Origin: Pseudoramibacter faecis
GTDB taxonomy: Bacteria; Bacillota; Clostridia; Eubacteriales; Eubacteriaceae
Length of the DNA: 64,000 nt
Direction of reading: 5' to 3'
NCBI RefSeq assembly: GCF_036289405.1
Contig: NZ_JAYFFI010000002.1
Span: forward strand, 146,918-210,917
The translations under genes were made by a program, and so were the position numbers. The number at the start of each line of letters is the position of its first letter. The stretch's first letter is position 1. Below the pieces are notes generated by a model. It did no database searches. It saw only the letters and a program-made list of their open reading frames with translations, and was not told the DNA's origin. Below, one piece after another: positions 43,707-53,989 of the stretch.

Positions 43707-45207
43707 AGTCGGTGCATACCCCAAAAGCAGGTATGTCCTTTCCTTTGTATTCATCATCCAATATTCCGAGCTGATATTTTATGATATCTCTCATTTTACG
43801 GGCTCTATCTAAGCAATATCTGCGGAACTCATATGATTTTATGTCTCCGGGCTTACGCACATTTGGAAACAGCAATTTAAGGTATGCTGTAGATATACGC
43901 TTAACAGCTTCAGTATCCCTTGTATCCGCTCCGTCAGGAACGATAACAAGTTCATCCACTATGGCCCGATAACTCATGTCGTCTCTTAATTCATGCATAA
44001 TGGAACAGAAATATTCCGAATTAAGACACCAACCCGATGCTTTTAGATCATCATTCATTCTTGGTATATTCCAACCTTTTATAAAGCCATGAAATCTGTC
44101 AATGAGGGCTGATTCATGAAACACCTTCGGGAGTTCTTCGAACATGTTACTGAATCCGTCATCATCCATCACTGCTTTGCTTATGTTGCCACAGAGGATC
44201 ATACCGGCATATGCAGTTCCTTCATGATTTCCAACAGTATATACGCCTGATTCCAGATACCCTTTTAATGCCGCTCTCATTTCGTCAACATCTGTAAAGG
44301 ATATAGTTTGAACTTCATCAAGAGTAATGAAATCATATCCTGCGACGAGCCCCTCCATGTGTCTGTTCTGGTCATAGAACATCTTTGCTCTGCTCATCGT
44401 TCCACCACTGGACAACCATCCGTATCTACTTACTCTGCCGAATAAATAGGATTTTCCGGTACCCTTAGGTGCAAGTTCAATCAGGTTTAAGCGTTTCTCT
44501 ATAAATGGCAGAAGACGAGTAAGCATTGTTAGCTTCTTCTCTTCATCCCCTCCGTAACCGTCGGCGTTGTAGTCGACCGCTCCCAAAAGAATGTCAATCC
44601 ATTCTTCTGTTGTAAATTCCTTACGGGCCTCTTTATAAAATTCGAGATCAATCTTATATGGGCAAAATGAGTTAAAAGAAAGCAGTTTGATTTTTCCTTT
44701 TTTGCCAGCTGTTGATCTGTCTTTGTTCTTGCTAAAATTAAATGACCATTCGTGCTCATACTCGTCAGGAGACTGATATCCGAGTTCTACCATACCCCAT
44801 GTTTCATATTCATTTACAAGATCCCTCTTGCAATCGTTCCATACTTCATCGTCAATTAAAGTATCTTTATATGAAAGACCAAAATCTGGAAGAGCAAACG
44901 ATACAAGCCCGGTTTTTATATCGATATCAATAGATATTTTAGCAAGGAAGCGGACATTCACATGTTCTTTGACTATTCTGTTTTTAATAGAGTTCCAGTC
45001 TTCCTTCTTTGGAAGATAAGTATGTACAAATTTAGATACTCTATCTACATCAAAAACCCCATTCTCATCTTCAAATTTACGGAGAATCCAGTCCCGCATA
45101 AAGGAAGGGAGGCTGAGGGCAGAAAAAACATTGCTCTGTTTTTTTAGGTCTTTGTAAACGACCATTTCATCAAAGCAGTTTCTCAGTTTTTCTTCAGTCT
45201 GCGTCAC
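43696..45207 (-). CDS. brxL: BrxL-type AAA+ protein, short form
   Basis: A 503-residue protein with a GTG start after GGAGGG. The N-terminal domain (about 1-230) matches BrxL proteins (CFDEMVVYKDLKKQSNVFSA, LPSFMRDWILRKF). The AAA+ core has Walker A APKGTGKSYLF (near 247-255) and Walker B FITLDEVQTI (near 293-302). BrxL is a DNA-stimulated AAA+ ring needed for phage restriction in BREX. Usual BrxL proteins are about 650-700 residues with a C-terminal Lon-like protease fold. Here the chain ends after GILDDEYKGKDIPAFGVCTDYDE with no protease domain, and no continuation is seen in other frames. Confidence 0.85.
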   Translation of the reverse strand: MTQTEEKLRNCFDEMVVYKDLKKQSNVFSALSLPSFMRDWILRKFEDENGVFDVDRVSKFVHTYLPKKEDWNSIKNRIVKEHVNVRFLAKISIDIDIKTGLVSFALPDFGLSYKDTLIDDEVWNDCKRDLVNEYETWGMVELGYQSPDEYEHEWSFNFSKNKDRSTAGKKGKIKLLSFNSFCPYKIDLEFYKEARKEFTTEEWIDILLGAVDYNADGYGGDEEKKLTMLTRLLPFIEKRLNLIELAPKGTGKSYLFGRVSRYGWLSSGGTMSRAKMFYDQNRHMEGLVAGYDFITLDEVQTISFTDVDEMRAALKGYLESGVYTVGNHEGTAYAGMILCGNISKAVMDDDGFSNMFEELPKVFHESALIDRFHGFIKGWNIPRMNDDLKASGWCLNSEYFCSIMHELRDDMSYRAIVDELVIVPDGADTRDTEAVKRISTAYLKLLFPNVRKPGDIKSYEFRRYCLDRARKMRDIIKYQLGILDDEYKGKDIPAFGVCTDYDE

Positions 45208-45221
45208 GTTATTCCCTCCAG

Positions 45222-47510
45222 TTAAAACAAGTCATCAAAGGCAGCATTCATCGAGGCACTCTTTCCCTTTACAGGAAGAGTTATGTGTTCGGCGAGGTCT
45301 TCACCTATATAGATATCCATAGCGTATTTACCAGATTTCGTAATTTCTCTGATCTTAACCTCGTAATGGTTATCATCCAATTTTTTAGTTGGATATCGCA
45401 TTGAGCCATATCCGACTGAAACACTGGAATGTACTACTTTATTGATAGAAATTATGAATGATATTCCTATCTTATAATCCGCTCTTATATTGTCCATGTT
45501 AATGATGGCAATAATGATGGTTTTATCTTTAAGTGAACAAGTAATCACGGGAACAACTACCTCTTCAAGAGATGCACCTCCATGGACTTCCACATTTGCT
45601 TTTCTGCTTCCCTTAAAGCGACCATAGTCAGCGAGGACGATATATCCCTTGTCCTTTTCTTCTATTGCGAAAGGCAAATCGCACCCTTCAAAATATTTAC
45701 AACACCTGCCAGAGTGCTCACCTTGGGTATCAGTGTCATATTTTTCCTCTTTATTTCGAATGACGGCAAGGCGTGAAGCACCGTGATCACTTGCAATGAC
45801 TATACGATCATATGTTCGCAACCCAAGCGTTGTAGCAACTTCATCCATTACCTTTTCTATTACTCTGAGCTCGTCAGCAAGATGAATAGGGTAAGGAGTT
45901 TTTGTATAGTAATATCCACCCTTTTCCTTATGCTTGAGGTCATCCAATTCTTTTTCTTTAGGATGTCTTAATTGCTCGGGCCAGTTATCAAAGAAGGCAT
46001 GGTTCTCACAAGTGATAGTAGGAAGATCTGCGCGACCAATCTTTATAGAAATATTCAAACCATGCTTTTTTGCAAGATATATGATATAACTCAGGTATTC
46101 CACCCCAAGTGCATCAACCCAGAATAATTGAGTATCTTTACTATAAGATTCCTTTACGAGTTCATCCCTCATAGGAAGCCTGTTATAAATTCGGTCTATT
46201 GCCAGTTTATCTACCGCCTCAAGGAATTTTTCCCCATCAGCAGTGTTGAGGGTATTTTCAAGCTTTAACTTTTTATATGTTGCGAAGTAATCAGTGAGCG
46301 TTGCAGATAGTGTCGCATTTCCTGTCCGGAATGTATATATCTGTAAATATTCATATAGATCAGGATAAATATATTCCAATCCATCTGGAAAGCCATAATT
46401 GGAAATCCAAACAATAACCTCTTGCTTCTCAACCTTGGTATTATCGGTTAGCTTGTAAACACTTTCTGATGCATCTAATCTGTTCTGAGAGATGAATGTT
46501 GCCATCTCTGAGTCTGTATAATGACTAAGATATTTTTTACGCTGTGCATAAAACCGCATAAAGCGAGAATCAGTGTGCGGAATATTAGTAATAGAGTTCA
46601 TAATGTTGTTTTTGAAATCTTTGAACCCTTTACTAATTGACAATACATAGCTCAGATAGCTTTCGTTGTTGCTTCCATTTTCAGTGTATAGAAGATATAC
46701 ATAAAAAAGCCATCCTCGATACTCGTCGCCATAAACAATGTCGTGCATTTCAACATCTTGGAATTCAGTGAATCCATATTGCTGAAATAGCTTGTCTTTA
46801 TCAAAATGGATCTTCCTCAATTCATCGAGAAAGCGTGTCCACAGGGCATCAGTTCCATAAGCCTTCTGAACAACACTTTTTATTCCAACGACTCTGTCGA
46901 TAGCCTCGTATGCATTGTTTATTCTTTGTATTGGAAACAGTGCATTGGGAAAAGACAAAAAAGTGTTAACTTTGATTTCTCCAGTTTTACCTTTTTCCAG
47001 TTCTCTCAAGACACTTTTAATTCCATTATTCTCATAGATTCCGAGAGCAGGATCTGAAAATTTAAAGCTTACATTTGTAGTTAAATCGTCATCAAATGCG
47101 AGCATTCCACTTTCAAGAAGCCTTCTGTCATTTTCTATGAGTTCTTTAAGCTGATCGCTTACCCCTCGAAGCAGCAGAAACGCCTGCGCACTACCGAGAT
47201 TGTAAGTTGAAAGCTCAGAAAGAATGTCTTGTGCATATGCATTGCCTTCCAAGGCAAGGTACTCACCAAGTCCTATTACTACAATGTTATTGTTTGCGAA
47301 AGAAACATCTGCTGTTTCAAGCTTTTCCAGAAAGATGTCCATATTTGGCTTTTTATCATCATTTCGGCAGCATTCACTGATGTATATGTGAGAGACAGTC
47401 CGTGATTTAAGTTGTTCTATTAATGACTTATATCCGGTGTCTCCTACAGCCATGAAAAATGGCTTGTGGATCGTTGATTCAAAATAATCGTCAAGAATTC
47501 TAATATTCAT
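45222..47510 (-). CDS. pglZ: BREX phosphatase-domain protein PglZ
   Basis: A 762-residue protein starting MNIRILDDYFESTIHKPFFM at 47510 (an in-frame GTG at 47519 is too close to the ribosome site). The C-terminal part has the alkaline-phosphatase-superfamily metal motifs FWVDALGVEYLSYI (near 465), VIASDHGASRLAV (near 570) and VEVHGGASLEEVVVPVI (near 645). PglZ is the hallmark protein of all BREX systems and is needed for both modification and defence, with an unsettled biochemical role. The immediate neighbours (BrxC upstream, BrxL downstream) fit type 4 order. It ends 14 bases before brxL. Confidence 0.93.
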   Translation of the reverse strand: MNIRILDDYFESTIHKPFFMAVGDTGYKSLIEQLKSRTVSHIYISECCRNDDKKPNMDIFLEKLETADVSFANNNIVVIGLGEYLALEGNAYAQDILSELSTYNLGSAQAFLLLRGVSDQLKELIENDRRLLESGMLAFDDDLTTNVSFKFSDPALGIYENNGIKSVLRELEKGKTGEIKVNTFLSFPNALFPIQRINNAYEAIDRVVGIKSVVQKAYGTDALWTRFLDELRKIHFDKDKLFQQYGFTEFQDVEMHDIVYGDEYRGWLFYVYLLYTENGSNNESYLSYVLSISKGFKDFKNNIMNSITNIPHTDSRFMRFYAQRKKYLSHYTDSEMATFISQNRLDASESVYKLTDNTKVEKQEVIVWISNYGFPDGLEYIYPDLYEYLQIYTFRTGNATLSATLTDYFATYKKLKLENTLNTADGEKFLEAVDKLAIDRIYNRLPMRDELVKESYSKDTQLFWVDALGVEYLSYIIYLAKKHGLNISIKIGRADLPTITCENHAFFDNWPEQLRHPKEKELDDLKHKEKGGYYYTKTPYPIHLADELRVIEKVMDEVATTLGLRTYDRIVIASDHGASRLAVIRNKEEKYDTDTQGEHSGRCCKYFEGCDLPFAIEEKDKGYIVLADYGRFKGSRKANVEVHGGASLEEVVVPVITCSLKDKTIIIAIINMDNIRADYKIGISFIISINKVVHSSVSVGYGSMRYPTKKLDDNHYEVKIREITKSGKYAMDIYIGEDLAEHITLPVKGKSASMNAAFDDLF

Positions 47511-47515
47511 GAAGA

Positions 47516-50500
47516 TCACTCACCTCCATTTAGAATTCCAAGTCCAATTGCGATATCTGACTTAACGAGCGATATAAGGTACTCCCGTAAATCCTCATCC
47601 TTCATTGAGTCGATCCGTTTGATGGCAAGATCACTTCCGCCTGCTTCATATTCTGCTTTGGCAAGCCTTTTAATCGTATCGCTAACTGACGGATGGGATG
47701 CACTCCATTTATATGGTTCGAGCCCCAGAGATTCCAGAGAATCCCGTACATGATCAAGATCGGTCAATATCTCTCCGTATATGCCCAGCATTCCCCGGAA
47801 AGCATTATCAATATCTTGCTTACTTTGAAGCTTAGAAAAGAAAGTCGCATTTTTTATGTACTCAGCAGCACGTTGAAATTCTTCCTCTGTTCCATTTCCA
47901 CTGTTAATAATGCTAAACGCCTTGTCAGCCCTATCATATTCGTCCTTTGGAACTAACAAAAGAATCGGAGTTCTATTAGCAGAAGACCATTCCATAGGCG
48001 TTTTCGTTCCCGTCTTATCTCTCCATAGCTTGAGCAACTGCGTTTTAGTCTGGTTTTTTCTGAATTCATCAGCTGCTTTTTTGACCTTACTGTTGCTTTC
48101 AGTTCTTGAGGAAGCAAAAATTCCAGAGAGACTTGGGGCAGAAATTAGCTTAAAGATGTCTTCTTCGTTCAATCCCTCCAAATAGGCAGAATAAATCTTG
48201 GAAAAAGCAGAAGGCTCACTGTCAAAATATGATTTTAAAGCATCACTGTTGGATGACAAATCATCAACATATACGCGCATCTGTTCAGGAAGAATATCAT
48301 CACCATCATAGAGTTTTCTCAAAAACTCTAATGCTGTTTTCAGGCTCGGATACTCTTCTTGAAGAGCCTCGCATGAGCAAGCGGTGAATTCTAACTTCTC
48401 TTTCCACTCCTTATCTGCATCTTTTTTTGAATGAGCCGATGACTGAAGCACATTATTTGTAATTTTGACATAAGTATAGTCAACAATTACTTTTCGGATC
48501 TGATCTTCTCCTGTGTCTTTGTTCCAAAGAGCAGAATATTCAACAGAAAAGAGGCGACTTATGTCATCAAGCACATTGTCGTCGCTTGCGCCAATCTCAT
48601 GAGCTAATTTCTTCAGCTTTCCATTTTCAAAACGGTTGCCTATAAAGCTCAACATACCCTTGCGGCAATTATCGACTGTGATCAGTTTTTTCAGGCTCTG
48701 AGCAAGACCTTTATTTCGTGTGGATTCTCGACCTATTTCGTTTACGATTTGATGTGCATCCGCACCCTCTTTTTGAACAAATGAAATATACTGTGAAACC
48801 ACACCGAAAACTCCGTCTGTATCAACCTCCTCCAAACACCATACAGGAAGTTTTAAATTCTTCTGCATTCTTGCCTTGATAAGTGATCCGGCTTTGACAG
48901 GAGATGTAAGCAGATTTTCATCGATATCCCAGGCGATGCTTGTAGTCTCGTAGAATGCCCTCTCATTAGGCGTCATTTTTACGATATAGGTTTCTATATT
49001 TTTATTTACGCAATTGGCGATGAGTTCTGCCAATTTTTCAGGACTCATTTCTCCAGGAGCACCATTTTGATCCTCATATCTTATTTGAGAAGAGCTGTAC
49101 TCCTTAAGTAAAAATCCCATGAGAAATACTGTAAGATTACTTGGCGCATAACCATAGTCAGCCTGCAGGAGGTTATAAATATCCATCATAGAAACTGGCT
49201 GGCTTTTTTTGAAAAGGGTATCTATATATTCATCAACCGCTCTTTTTATTATGGAAATAGGAAGTGATGAAGTCTCCGGTTCTTCCCAGTAACGGTCGAC
49301 AGCCCAGACATCTTTCAATGCATATTTTTCTGCGCCCTGCATAGTTCCGGTTGTTTTTTGCGGTGCATTAATGCCACACAACGCAGCGTTCCTTGGACTT
49401 ATGAGTTTAAACTGCGACTCCGAAGATCCCTGACCAAAATCCGGAATATAGGGAAAGCGCTTCAATACAATGGAAGTAAGCACATCTGCAACCGCCGCGC
49501 CTCCTATAACGCTTTCACCGTTCGGATTATTATGGTTGTAGATTATAAATTTGCCATTATATATGCGGTTCTTCCAGTTGGTTGACAGAATTTGCTTTGC
49601 TTTTCTGTTGTTATCCTTAGAAGATGTTGGATTGCTGCCCTGGTAATACACAGCAAGTGCTGCATAATCAACATAGGAATCAAGATCATTTACTCCGAGC
49701 GGACTGGATGTGGTGTCAATAAAAAGTATGTTTTTATATTCTTCGTTGAATGCAGCCTGCTTAATCTTGTCGCGCAAAGCCGCGCTTTCCGTATCATCCT
49801 TGGAAAAGGCAATAACTGCATTGAAATGCCAGTTTTCAATACAATTCTTTAAGGTGTTAATGACTTTTGTAAAATCATTAACAGTGACGGGAGTAATATA
49901 TCCTGTTGTAATATCCTCTGCGAAACGCAAACGGAGAGGTGGGGTGAGGGAGAGGCATGTTTCCAGACTGCCCTCTTTTACAAGATTTGCGGTTGTAAGG
50001 CTGTCTCTTATACGTCTCTTGTTGTCATCAATTCGTGCCTGATCTCCGGCGAGCACTGCAACACCATAGGCGTACTTCCCATTTCCGATTGGATTCTGGA
50101 CGAGTACACCCTTGTTGCATAGCCCTTTTGCAAGGCCTTTACACCGAGTATCAAGTGCCTCGCCAGAAGTAATTCCTTCAAATGCGTAACTGAGATTCTG
50201 ATCTGTTGGTTTTAAGACCTCAATGGAACCACTGAGACGTTTATCAATAGCCTGCATGATAAGAACCGTCTTTAAGACACGCTGTTCATCATCGCGGAGA
50301 TTCTTTTGCTGGGGGAATGTGTCCAGAATCATCCTTATATCGGGTGACAAATTGTCCTTCCCCTTTTCGTAGAAAAAATCCCATAACATATCTATTGTGA
50401 GTAAAGGATGGTCATCTTCAGGCCCATAGTGAGAAATGAACCATTGAAATGCTTGGGAATCATCTCTGACTTTGATGAAGTCAAACATGCTTCTCTGGTT

Positions 50501-51676
50501 TGAGGCGAAAGCCTCTGCGATATTTTTCAACACTAAAGCCGCCATCGGGTGGATGGGCATAATATCCTTGATGACGTTAGGATCATCAATATTTGCTGCC
50601 TTCATTACCGCAGCTCTTGAATCGGTAAGTCGTGCGTTCAGCGTATCAGCAATTCTACTCCATTTTGATGCGGCAGCAGGTTTCGCTTTGAATGCCTGCC
50701 CAATCAGCTCGAATGCGATATTATTAGGAAGAGTGATCTCCACCTGATTGAAACGCTGCTGTACAATCTTCCAGGACTCATCCTGGTCATTGATAATGCT
50801 GGAAGCGCGGTGCGTTACAATCACAAGGTAAAATGGCACTTCCTGACAAAGAGAAACGATCTTCTGAAATTCGTCAAGAGAGTACCTGTTATTTTCAAAA
50901 AATTTGCTAAATTCATCCCAGAAGAAGACAATTTTCACATGGTTCTTTTCAATGATATCCTTGATCCAGTTTTTCAGGCTGTCTGCATCAAGGGTCATTG
51001 CGCGAATACCTTCTTTTTCAGCAAGATCAAAGATATTCGACATCAATCCCTTTATATCTCCATTAGGCTTGCTCAGTGAGTTCAGAATTTCATCTGAATT
51101 TGACTGGGGGAATTTTGCCTGCCATTCAGGCTTGTTAAGAAGATCATCGAGGAACCGTTTATGAGAAGGATCCTTTATCCACGCGATAACATTCTCCTTC
51201 AAGGTATTCTCGCCCATATAGGAGATGCGATCATTGCTAACAAGAGCATCGTGCAGGCTTTCCTGTATGGCAAAGAAAAACTTTTCAGGAGTAGTAATTC
51301 CCCCTGTGGCATACCGGTAAACCGTTACAATTCCGCGTTCACGATGCCCTTCAAGCTTTGTGAGAAGGTCATACTCTTTCTTTAAAGATGGAAAGGTGTT
51401 CCAGTAAGCTTCCAGTTCACTATCCGGGACTTCAAGGATTTTCTTAAGGGCATATGCACATTTTGACTTACCTGTTCCATATGCGCCATGAATCCATATG
51501 GAGCGATTTGTGCTTCCGCTAAGCATGTTTTCCGCACTTTTAAGAAGCTTTATGAATTCCTTATGCGGATAGGTATCATCCCAGCGTGCGCCTCCCTCAA
51601 TGGCGGAGTCATCAATGCAAGGAAAGTACTTCTCATTTACATCAAAATATTGATCATAAGTATTATTACTTGCCAT
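47516..51676 (-). CDS. brxC: BREX giant P-loop ATPase BrxC/PglY
   Basis: A 1386-residue ATPase, normal for BrxC/PglY. The Walker A is GAYGTGKSKCAYALKKIL at residues 64-71 and Walker B is IVFFWDEFSKFF near 248. The C-terminal two thirds are large helical domains without a recognised motif. Members of this family are essential for BREX defence and probably act as the DNA-engaging motor. It is flanked by brxP (2 bases before) and pglZ (5 bases after), so all three are coupled. Confidence 0.92.
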   Translation of the reverse strand: MASNNTYDQYFDVNEKYFPCIDDSAIEGGARWDDTYPHKEFIKLLKSAENMLSGSTNRSIWIHGAYGTGKSKCAYALKKILEVPDSELEAYWNTFPSLKKEYDLLTKLEGHRERGIVTVYRYATGGITTPEKFFFAIQESLHDALVSNDRISYMGENTLKENVIAWIKDPSHKRFLDDLLNKPEWQAKFPQSNSDEILNSLSKPNGDIKGLMSNIFDLAEKEGIRAMTLDADSLKNWIKDIIEKNHVKIVFFWDEFSKFFENNRYSLDEFQKIVSLCQEVPFYLVIVTHRASSIINDQDESWKIVQQRFNQVEITLPNNIAFELIGQAFKAKPAAASKWSRIADTLNARLTDSRAAVMKAANIDDPNVIKDIMPIHPMAALVLKNIAEAFASNQRSMFDFIKVRDDSQAFQWFISHYGPEDDHPLLTIDMLWDFFYEKGKDNLSPDIRMILDTFPQQKNLRDDEQRVLKTVLIMQAIDKRLSGSIEVLKPTDQNLSYAFEGITSGEALDTRCKGLAKGLCNKGVLVQNPIGNGKYAYGVAVLAGDQARIDDNKRRIRDSLTTANLVKEGSLETCLSLTPPLRLRFAEDITTGYITPVTVNDFTKVINTLKNCIENWHFNAVIAFSKDDTESAALRDKIKQAAFNEEYKNILFIDTTSSPLGVNDLDSYVDYAALAVYYQGSNPTSSKDNNRKAKQILSTNWKNRIYNGKFIIYNHNNPNGESVIGGAAVADVLTSIVLKRFPYIPDFGQGSSESQFKLISPRNAALCGINAPQKTTGTMQGAEKYALKDVWAVDRYWEEPETSSLPISIIKRAVDEYIDTLFKKSQPVSMMDIYNLLQADYGYAPSNLTVFLMGFLLKEYSSSQIRYEDQNGAPGEMSPEKLAELIANCVNKNIETYIVKMTPNERAFYETTSIAWDIDENLLTSPVKAGSLIKARMQKNLKLPVWCLEEVDTDGVFGVVSQYISFVQKEGADAHQIVNEIGRESTRNKGLAQSLKKLITVDNCRKGMLSFIGNRFENGKLKKLAHEIGASDDNVLDDISRLFSVEYSALWNKDTGEDQIRKVIVDYTYVKITNNVLQSSAHSKKDADKEWKEKLEFTACSCEALQEEYPSLKTALEFLRKLYDGDDILPEQMRVYVDDLSSNSDALKSYFDSEPSAFSKIYSAYLEGLNEEDIFKLISAPSLSGIFASSRTESNSKVKKAADEFRKNQTKTQLLKLWRDKTGTKTPMEWSSANRTPILLLVPKDEYDRADKAFSIINSGNGTEEEFQRAAEYIKNATFFSKLQSKQDIDNAFRGMLGIYGEILTDLDHVRDSLESLGLEPYKWSASHPSVSDTIKRLAKAEYEAGGSDLAIKRIDSMKDEDLREYLISLVKSDIAIGLGILNGGE

Positions 51677-51678
51677 GA

Positions 51679-53988
51679 TTACTCCTCCTCAAAGAGGGAA
51701 AGGACATCCTGCGATGTCTTATCCGTCAGTGAAATTTTATCCAAATCGTTTGTAAATGAAGCGTTAATGAAATCAGGGTATCTTGCTGACAGTCCCATTA
51801 AAATTGATTTCATATCCTCATATTCTAAACCATAAAGCCTGGACGGACTGATTCCGTTTCTTTCAATGCTGTCGTTAATCAGCCATGCAAGTGTGAATTC
51901 TTTATAGTTGTCGCATTGCTCTGCAAAGCGGAATAACGCGTAAAGAACAACTTTATTGTCAGAGATAGAGCACTTTGTGCGTCCGATAGATTCTATTTGA
52001 CGACCGTTCTCCATGGTATATCCAAAATTAAGAGATGTACCTAACGGAAGCTCGGTAAACCTTTTAAAAGCATTAATAATCGATGTTGCATCAGCCTTAC
52101 TTACTCCTTCTGCAACTAACATGTCACTAACTCTGTCGCGCGGGTAATCCGTACCGCAGTCCAAGTTCTGGACATACCATCGGAACTGTGGATTATCGAC
52201 GAAGTTCGCAGCCATAATGCCCCAAGAAACGTCGCTGTCCCAGCCGAGCTCTTTAATCAGATCGTAAAGGGCAGTGCATTTATTATCTTTATCTGTCACA
52301 CTAGATTCGCGAAGAAAACGCTTGACTTTCGGTTCCTGATTTCTCTTGTTTAATCCATCATTTTCCCAGTATTCATTTCCCTGTTCAAAGAACTGGTGAA
52401 TCCATTCCGCCTTTGGAGCATGGTTAGCAAAGGAATTTAAACTCTTATCTTTCATTTTTCCTCCTGTCGATGTCCTGAGAGAATGAAATAGCAGACATCC
52501 ATCATCAATTTCATGGCATTGCCCACAGTGAATACATTTATCAATTTCTAAACCGCCGTCAAAAGAAATGCAGCCATTTCTGCAATTTGTTTCACAAACT
52601 CTGCATCCGGTACAGTATGCAGCTTTATGAAATACTTGTTTGAATTTCTTTGTCTCACGCGGAAAGTCCTTGGATATTCTTGATGAGCAAATTATTCGAT
52701 ACCCGTTTTTCGTCTGCTCATAATCAAACTTAAACGGAATATCTCCAAGCGTTTTTATCCATTGTCTCCAGTCTGTGGATGGATTATCGACTGTGATAAT
52801 AAGCTTTCCATTTTTCACTTCATCCTTATATTTTTGTGGAATAGCAATCGTAAGATCCCTCCCATTTTTTCTCGCATTCCATCCTCCTTGCGAGACATAT
52901 GTAGATAAAGCATCATCGTTACCTTTATCACGACTATCCATAGACTTTATAAGGTCGATATATTTGGAAACCTCGTTTGGATATGCGTGATATTGTACAA
53001 AATCGCCCTTGTTTCCACCCATAGGGCAGAACAAGCATCCTGCGCGGGAATTACCTTTTTTGTATGCTTCATTTATGTATATGCCGTGAGCAAAGATGTA
53101 CAGCCAGACTTCAGCTGATGTCCACTCCAGAATGGCATTGAAACTATATTGTCCCTTTTGCTTTTTCCCGTAATTTTCATAGGTGTACTCACTTCTCGCT
53201 ACACTTTCATGCTTGCGCACGCCGACGAAATCCATTCCCACATAATCATTCTTTCCTGTGATTTCACGGAGTTTTAATGTCTGCGGCGTGCTTTTATGTA
53301 CGCTGCAGCACCAGCGCAATACACGGGCAGGCGGGCCGAATATCTTCCAGGAATCGTGTGGATCAAAATGCGACTTAGATATGTAAAACGGAACGCCTTC
53401 TTCATCACACTGCTTTTTTATTACCTCTACAGCCTTATATGTATCAGGGAACTCCATCCCTGTATCTCCGAAGATAACAACAAAACTCTCTTTTGGCAGA
53501 GCTCTTTTTACAAGATCAAGTAGAACAGCACTGTCTTTCCCGCCTGAAAAAGCTACATGGAAGATATCAAGCTTGTTTTTCCACTTTTCATAAATAGCTA
53601 CTATTTTTTTGACGGTGGTATTTTCAATAATATCGAGCATATCCTGGTTTTTCTTAACCATCGTTTGAATATCTATCGGACGCAGTGGAGCTCCACGTTC
53701 TTCGGGCAAGATAGTATTCCCGTCTGCATCAGATGGAAGAATGATTTCTGGAGCTTGATATAGATTCCCACCCCTCAGCTTAGCGACCTGCTTCCCACGA
53801 TACCAGTATTGAGATGATTCTGCCCACATATAGGGAACATCGGACTGTTTGTCATATTTCCAATATTTATCGAAGCCAAACAGGTCTAATTCTGGAGCAT
53901 ACACGGGACGTGGCTCCTTGGAAAGGTTCGTTGGTGTTGAGTTAAGGAGTATGCCGCCTGTTTCTTCATCATATGTGTATGAGTACAA
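51679..53988 (-). CDS. brxP: BrxP: PAPS-reductase/PP-loop, ferredoxin and DUF4007 fusion
   Basis: A 769-residue fusion. A PP-loop SGGKDS is at residues 148-153, with the CC pair (RWCCSVHK, 227-228) and CLFC (318-321) in the DndC/PAPS-reductase style; these Cys residues may hold a 4Fe-4S cluster. A ferredoxin segment with two Cys sets follows (CTGCRVCETNC about 459-469 and CIHCGQCHEIDDGC about 485-498). The C-terminal about 250 residues resemble DUF4007. In DndC the PP-loop and cluster insert sulfur into the DNA backbone. Here it replaces the methyltransferase of other BREX types. It starts one base after the 931-residue gene. Confidence 0.87.
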   Translation of the reverse strand: MYSYTYDEETGGILLNSTPTNLSKEPRPVYAPELDLFGFDKYWKYDKQSDVPYMWAESSQYWYRGKQVAKLRGGNLYQAPEIILPSDADGNTILPEERGAPLRPIDIQTMVKKNQDMLDIIENTTVKKIVAIYEKWKNKLDIFHVAFSGGKDSAVLLDLVKRALPKESFVVIFGDTGMEFPDTYKAVEVIKKQCDEEGVPFYISKSHFDPHDSWKIFGPPARVLRWCCSVHKSTPQTLKLREITGKNDYVGMDFVGVRKHESVARSEYTYENYGKKQKGQYSFNAILEWTSAEVWLYIFAHGIYINEAYKKGNSRAGCLFCPMGGNKGDFVQYHAYPNEVSKYIDLIKSMDSRDKGNDDALSTYVSQGGWNARKNGRDLTIAIPQKYKDEVKNGKLIITVDNPSTDWRQWIKTLGDIPFKFDYEQTKNGYRIICSSRISKDFPRETKKFKQVFHKAAYCTGCRVCETNCRNGCISFDGGLEIDKCIHCGQCHEIDDGCLLFHSLRTSTGGKMKDKSLNSFANHAPKAEWIHQFFEQGNEYWENDGLNKRNQEPKVKRFLRESSVTDKDNKCTALYDLIKELGWDSDVSWGIMAANFVDNPQFRWYVQNLDCGTDYPRDRVSDMLVAEGVSKADATSIINAFKRFTELPLGTSLNFGYTMENGRQIESIGRTKCSISDNKVVLYALFRFAEQCDNYKEFTLAWLINDSIERNGISPSRLYGLEYEDMKSILMGLSARYPDFINASFTNDLDKISLTDKTSQDVLSLFEEE

Positions 53989-53989
53989 G

